Below, piece by piece: positions 59,078 to 64,000 of a stretch of 64,000 bases of DNA (positions are counted from its first letter, which is position 1; each line of letters begins with the position of its first letter). Location of the stretch: assembly GCA_018398815.1 (NCBI GenBank), contig CM031596.1:71129069-71193068 (forward strand). Direction: 5' to 3'. The translations under genes and the position numbers were made by a program. Source of the DNA: Conus ventricosus. Taxonomy: Eukaryota > Mollusca > Gastropoda > Neogastropoda > Conidae. Below the pieces are notes generated by a model. That model searched no databases. It saw only the letters and a list, made by a program, of their open reading frames with translations, and was not told where the DNA came from.

Positions 59078-59897
59078 GTATGGTGGACACTGCTGCACAC
59101 ATTGAGCAGAAAATTATGATGAGTGTTCAGCAGAATGTTTAGCTCATCTGGTATGAAAGAGCTAGGACTGTGTGACTTGAGTTTGAAGGGCAGACTGGGG
59201 AAGAAGTAGGGGGAGAGTTCTGTCCAACAGTTTTTCAAGAACTGGAGATAAAGGGGAAAAGGAGATTGAAGATTACATTGCCTTTAATCAAATACATGCT
59301 TATGTTAATTTGTGAGAAAGGAAAGGCTCTGATGCAAAATGTAGATAACTGGAATAAGAACTGTTCAAACTTTCCAGAGGGAAAGAAACAAAACATTTGT
59401 GGTGAAGGTGCTTGACACCATTATTAACCAGCCTGGGTAACTGTATTAGGCAAAGACACTGTCAGCTATTCAATAACACTGTGAAGTATGGCTTCAACAG
59501 CGAAAAAAAAGTATCCATCAACTCAAGAATCTGCCAAGGGAACATGAGAGTTAATGTTTTTTCATTAAATCCATATGTGGAGAAGGTAACCATTTCAATT
59601 AGAGGATATGCTTAGAAGCCTTTTCTTATCAGTGAAAAAATGTTTTAGACAATAAAATTGCATAAGGCACACAATAACGTGGGCAAATACTATGTTCCCT
59701 CTTTCTCATGAGGACGTTGCCTCTGAACACCTCATAGACCTCCCTTCTCTTCCCTCCTTTCAAATCTTTTTTCCCTCATACTTATTTGTCCAGGCAAATG
59801 CCATATCCATACATGGCATGGAATATCACTGTATTATCAGGATCCTTGAAAAAAACAGATTTGTAGGGCAGGGAGTTAACCAGGCTTCCATAATTGC
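59078..59897. other. TOP3A intron 11, nothing recognised
   Basis: No exon was seen between the exon 11 donor and the piggyBac derivative. The remaining TOP3A exons must lie beyond the window end or in parts not recognised. Confidence 0.4.
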
Positions 59898-59901
59898 TTA
59901 A

Positions 59902-61394
59902 CCCTCTTGCATTCGTTTCGCCTGTATCCGGTCGCTGTGTTTGTCTCCCCTGCTGTTCGTTCCGGCCGCAACCGGCCGTACATGCCGCGTTACTTTCCCT
60001 CACACACTGCGACCTTGTTTTAAGTCAGGGCTGGCCAAAATAAACGTGCATCCCTGAGAGGTGTCCAATGAAATCTTAGCAGTAGTATGGGGTGTGGGAA
60101 ACAATTCATTCACAAAGACTAGGGTTGTGAACTGACCGCATTCCATTGCCGCAGACGGCATCACCTTGTTTCTGAAAATGGCGTCTGCTAGCGCTTCTAC
60201 TGACGGCGATTTTTTGGATTATACGAAAGAGGAGTTGGATGATATATTACAAGAAGTAGAAAGATATGAAAGAGAGGAGTTAAATGAAAGTGATGTGGAT
60301 GTTTGAGAGGAAGAAGAGGGAGAAGAAGGCGAAGAAAGTGATGAAGATGATGATGCGTATTTGTTTGCTTTTGTGACCACGTGGCGACCGGCGACTTCCG
60401 CACCCGTGGTTCAGCCGTTTGAGGAGGAGACTGGGCCAGATCATGATTTGCCAGACACAGCTACACCTCTGGATTAGTTTTTTCTGTTCCAGTCGTAGTT
60501 GTTTTTTTACTACAGCTGCTGACCAGACGAACCTGTACGCCAGGCAGCAGATGGCCAAGCGGGGACAACCTGACCCACTTTGGCAGGATACGACACCTGC
60601 GGAGATGCGTGCATACGTAACTGTGCTCGTCATGGTGGGGATCAAACGTCTGCCAAGACTCTGGTGCTACTGGTCGACTGATCTTTGGTTTAGCGAGCCA
60701 TGGATCAGTGGGGTGATATCGAAAACACGGTTTCTGCCATGCGGCAAACATGGTAGAAACCATGGATCAAGAGTAGTGTTTACCATATTGGTGACATGTG
60801 ACAGTGGTGACACTTACCTTCCTGCTGTGTGTGACCAGACACCACATTAGAGTGTAAATAATGGAGTTTACTTCTTTCTGTGACTGTATATTCCGGTGTT
60901 AAAAGACGTTAAGTAGTGACAAACACCTTTTAGGATAAAAAAAAAACACACAAAAATGTAAAGTTACCTGGCCGCATGTTTGAGTATGTGACAATCATGT
61001 GACACTTAGTGACACCCCAAACTGGATTTACTGAACCAGGACTACTGTTTTCAAGTTGAGGTAGGCCACCCTTTGATGATTTATACTAACAAATGCATGC
61101 CGACAATGTTATTGTCTGTCTGGTGTATCATAGTAACATTGTCAACATTTGATGTCCCATTGTTTTGTGACAAACAGGGTGACAGTGACACCAACATGCA
61201 TCCCAAACATGTGACATCTCTGCATTATGAAATATGATGTATTTGAATTTTGTATGCTAAATTTGACAGCGCTGCAGTGGAAACTTTGTCCACTACAGCC
61301 TTTCAAAGGCAGTAGGTGAGTTTTAGGTTAAATTTCTCAAAACCATGCGAATACTAGCAGCAGTTCTAGGCTGGAAAATGCGAATGCAAGAGGG
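59902..61394 (+). mobile_element. piggyBac-type deletion derivative, 1493 bp
   Basis: CCCTCTTGCATTCG (59902-59915) is the exact reverse complement of CGAATGCAAGAGGG (61381-61394). Both ends are flanked by TTAA (59898-59901, 61395-61398), the piggyBac target duplication. It contains only the N-terminal third of a transposase and is therefore non-autonomous, but its ends are intact. Confidence 0.93.
60178..60848 (+). pseudogene. Truncated piggyBac transposase
   Basis: ATG at 60178 opens MASASASTDGDFLDYTKEEL and an acidic region, stopped by TGA near 60302. After frame changes the sequence reads NLYARQQMAKRGQP, TPAEMRAYVTVLVMVGIKRL and WSTDLWFSEPWISGVISKTR (about 60525-60730). This is the conserved N-terminal part of the DDE_Tnp_1_7 fold (E-M-x-A-x-x-x-x-x-x-x-x-GI-x-x-LP, WS, then RF). 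The catalytic Asp-containing core and Cys-rich C-terminus are deleted. Confidence 0.88.
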
Positions 61395-61429
61395 TTAAGC
61401 TGACAGAGTCATCACCCGTAATTAGCTCA

Positions 61430-63120
61430 CTTCATGAATCATACTCATAGCTCAGTTTTCTCCTTTTCCTTGGCGAGGGAACATGCCCCCCTCCCCTCCC
61501 CCCTCCCTAAAGTTCTTCTGTGTTCGGACTTAGTTGTGAACAGCCTCCAGGGAAAAGTGCTAGGTGATCCGTGTTTGCCCTCTCAAATGGTCTTGATCAG
61601 CCTCATGATCAGTCTGCTGGTAAAGGTCCTCGTTCCTCTCTCGCCGAGACTAGACCTCCTGGTCCAACCCTGGTGGAGGAAGTTGTGTGCAAACCCTGTG
61701 TCGCTCTGTTTCTTCACCCAAGCTTTGTTTCAAGCCATTCCTTTCTACTTAGTGGCAGTTCCACTCCTCATGCATGGAGAAAATTACGGCTGGTCGAAGA
61801 CAATCCACACTGAAAGTATATGGCACCAATAGAAGATCTCTAAATAGTGCAGTCAGTCCAAGCTATTTCCAACTCTAGCTGCGATTGTGTATATGGCCTG
61901 CTTTCTGGAGGACTTTCAAAGGATAGAAGCCAAACTTTATTAACTCTTTCATTCCTACTTTTCTTCGAACCATTACTTCCTCTTGTTCCTAGATTCTTAT
62001 AATACGAGTATTCCCTTCATTCCTGGATTTATAGAGAAAAGCAAAGAAGTGTAAAGTAAGAACTGCCACGTATGCAGTAGCAAACCGGCCAGAATAGAGC
62101 GGCAACAACTTTCCCACTCTGTAGGGGCCATCTGGCATCCATTCCATTCATAAACACTGCCGCACGAGCGACCCGGTCGTGACGTGAGCCGATGACGCGA
62201 CTCGCGCGAAGTTCAAAGCGCTTACCGCGAGAACCGATTTTCCGGGCTGCAGGAAGGAAAGGAGGGATTTTGTGCTGCCCGGTTTTCCGGGCTGCAGGAA
62301 GGAAGGGTAGGATTTCTGCAAACCGAAAAACCGGGTTGCAGGGATGAAAGAGTTAAGGGTCTCAGGTCGGCAGTTGCTAAAACCTTCACACTTTTGGGGA
62401 GAGCTCTTGACATCAGCCATGATCCGTTTCTCACGGAACTTGTTGCACACGGCTCGTGAGAAAGTGTTAGGCGGTGCCCCAAGAGGAGATAACCACTGGC
62501 TCTGGAGTATCTGACCTTTGGGGACTTGAGTCACTCGCCACATGCTCTGCTGAGAGCCTCACTCTAAAAACATGCAGTTTGGTTACCTTGACTTCTGCTT
62601 GTAAAATGAATGTGGTTCATGCCCTCTCCATGGACTCTTGTCTGTCCATGTGCCCTTTCCTAGCCAAAAACCTCAAGCCCAAAGAGTAGCTCTTGTCAAG
62701 AACCTTGTCTCCTGTGGCCCCTTTGTTGTTCAATCCCAGTCCCAGGCATCAGAGGTGGAGCAGGTTATGTGTCCCTTCAGAGTACTGAAGAGGTGCTTTC
62801 AGAGGACTAGGCCTGGCTCCAGGTGCTCCCTGTTACAGCGAAGCCTGTGAAATGTTGTTATCAAACACTACACAATACACTCCTGGCTCAAGCAGGTAAT
62901 CTGCCAGGCATACGTATTTGGCCAGTAAATGCCTCCCCATAGAGCAGATATATTGGCACTTGAGGTCCGGGCCCACTCCACTGGTTTGGCCCGCTAGCAG
63001 AGGATTGTGGGAGCTGGCATCGCATGTGCAGCTCAGTGGAAGTCTCGGGCAAGATTCTGCCTCAGGAATATGTATGAAGATAGGCAGGCACTTGATTGTC
63101 CCAGAGGCATTGTAATAGCA
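61430..63120 (+). pseudogene. DIRS-like element remnant with tyrosine recombinase
   Basis: Plus-strand pieces in changing frames include SLTLKTCSLVTLTSACKMNV then VHALS (about 62550-62630), KHYTIHSWLKQVICQAYVFG (about 62860-62915) and LEVRAHSTGLA then AAQWKSRARFCLRNMYE (about 62960-63075). These match the tyrosine-recombinase domain of DIRS-type retrotransposons (TLKT.FLLALAS..R.SELHALS, then R-A-H-x-x-R and W-K-S). The 61430-61940 part may be its upstream region. A TTAA MITE at 61944 interrupts it. It is inactive. Confidence 0.65.
61944..62352. mobile_element. 409-bp TTAA MITE nested in the DIRS remnant
   Basis: CTCTTTCATTCCT at the left and AGGGATGAAAGAG at the right are inverted repeats with one mismatch. 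Both are flanked by TTAA (61940-61943, 62353-62356). There is no coding capacity. Inside are two direct copies of a segment with TTTTCCGGGCTGCAGGAAGG. It was probably moved by a piggyBac transposase, but its ends differ from the 59902 element, so it is a different family. Confidence 0.85.
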
Positions 63121-64000
63121 ACACTCCCCAACCCCTTCCCCCCCCCCCCCTCTCTACACACACACACACACATCCATGATTACCCACTGACCCCGTCTGT
63201 TTTGAGCGATTTGATTCCTCAGCACCTTTACCTCCTACCATTTATGCTTTATGCACATATGTTTGCACATTTTCAATTTATCTTTATCTTTTTGTGTGTG
63301 TTTTTTTAAGGTTTGTTTGCATGGTGCTGTTTGTACCCACTTATCCCAGTATGTTTTGGAAGAGGGTCTTCTTTTCCTGATTTTGTGCGTGGGGTCATTT
63401 ATTTCGTCTGTGTTTTTTCCTACAGGCTCGTCTTATTGCTTGTCGCGTTGTGCCATTCTCCTGAGGGAGAGCGGAGACAAATCCATTCTCCTCCAGACGA
63501 TGCATGGGATGCATTAAGTATAGCCCCTTTGACACCAAGCTCCAGGCTTGGGGTAACTGTGCAGAGACTTTTTCAAGTGAGCTCGTTGCCTCCCTCATCA
63601 GATAAGCATGCTCCCCACTGTTCTTTTACATATTTGTTTAGAGTGGTATAAATGAGAAAAAGGAATTTTACAACTAACAGTAGCTTCATGATATACGTAG
63701 CTGTCCAAACACTAGGATGCCCTCCCACATCCCTACTTGACCAGGAAAAGATGTGAAAAATGAACTATGAGTAGGATTTATAAAGTAAACACTAAGGGCG
63801 ATCACTCTCACAGCCTGACTGATTATGGAGGTGTGGTTAGCTCTCTGCTCTCCCTTTTTTGTTGTTGTTTCTTTTGTTTTTGAGGATCCTGATAATATGG
63901 TGATGTTCCAAACCAAGTAGAGATAAGGCATTTGTTTGGACAGGAAAGTGTATTGTAGAACTACTTTTAGATGTAAAATTCTCCTTCTCTCCCTGTAAAA
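63121..64000. other. End of window; poly-C/(CA)n and no recognised gene
   Basis: A short C run and CA tract lie at about 63138-63172. The stretch after 63430 may still be DIRS-derived (open frames without recognisable domain). No TOP3A exon was identified. Confidence 0.4.

Overview
This window is eukaryotic nuclear DNA: long introns with GT-AG borders, abundant (CA)n/(GT)n and (CT)n microsatellites, tRNA-derived SINEs, and remnants of several retrotransposon and DNA-transposon classes. The mix of RTE-like LINEs, a DIRS-like element, an LTR element with a tRNA-Trp primer site and long tRNA-headed SINEs points to an invertebrate, probably a lophotrochozoan such as a mollusc. That placement is inference from repeat content, not proof. 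The assembly has two N gaps (9016-10015, exactly 1000 N; 23318-23417, exactly 100 N) and single-base errors in homopolymers that break real exons.

Left part (1 to about 19.5 kb, + strand): the 3' portion of a gene for an RNA-binding protein I could not name. Seven consecutive exons with matching splice phases (1403-1526, 6063-6181, 10924-12028, 14292-14414, 15076-15241, 15861-16300, 19475-19526) encode a diverged RRM split over two exons, a very long Arg/Glu-rich helical region, and a Gln/Tyr/Gly-rich tail ending in an RGG-like segment. The 5' end lies outside the window. Its 3' flank (19690-23317) is repeated almost exactly at 23418-27056 across the 100-N gap, which looks like an unmerged contig overlap.

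Middle part (27-35 kb): intergenic, filled with decayed retrotransposons. It holds an RTE-like LINE on the minus strand (27.98-31.16 kb) with endonuclease and reverse transcriptase domains and a (TGA)n tail, a degraded plus-strand non-LTR element (about 32.15-33.93 kb), and a minus-strand LINE C-terminus (34.6-35.0 kb).

Right part (35.2-59.1 kb, + strand): the 5' portion of TOP3A (DNA topoisomerase III alpha), 11 exons from the start codon through the catalytic-tyrosine exon (35372-59077). The first exon has two in-frame ATGs placed to give mitochondrial and nuclear forms. The rest of the gene lies beyond the last exon and is not seen. Its introns carry most of the unusual structure: a minisatellite built from the 3' end and splice donor of exon 4 (41777-42050); a tRNA SINE with target-site duplication in intron 1; an 855-bp tRNA-headed SINE inserted in an 88-bp tandem repeat in intron 5; a DIRS-like reverse transcriptase remnant in intron 6; a head-to-head palindrome of two LTRs with one outer 5-bp target-site duplication (50722-53419) in intron 9; and a 4.1-kb, 18-bp minisatellite followed by a 41-bp satellite in intron 10. 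Downstream are a 1.5-kb piggyBac deletion derivative with intact ends (59902-61394) and a DIRS-like tyrosine-recombinase remnant interrupted by a small TTAA MITE (61944-62352).
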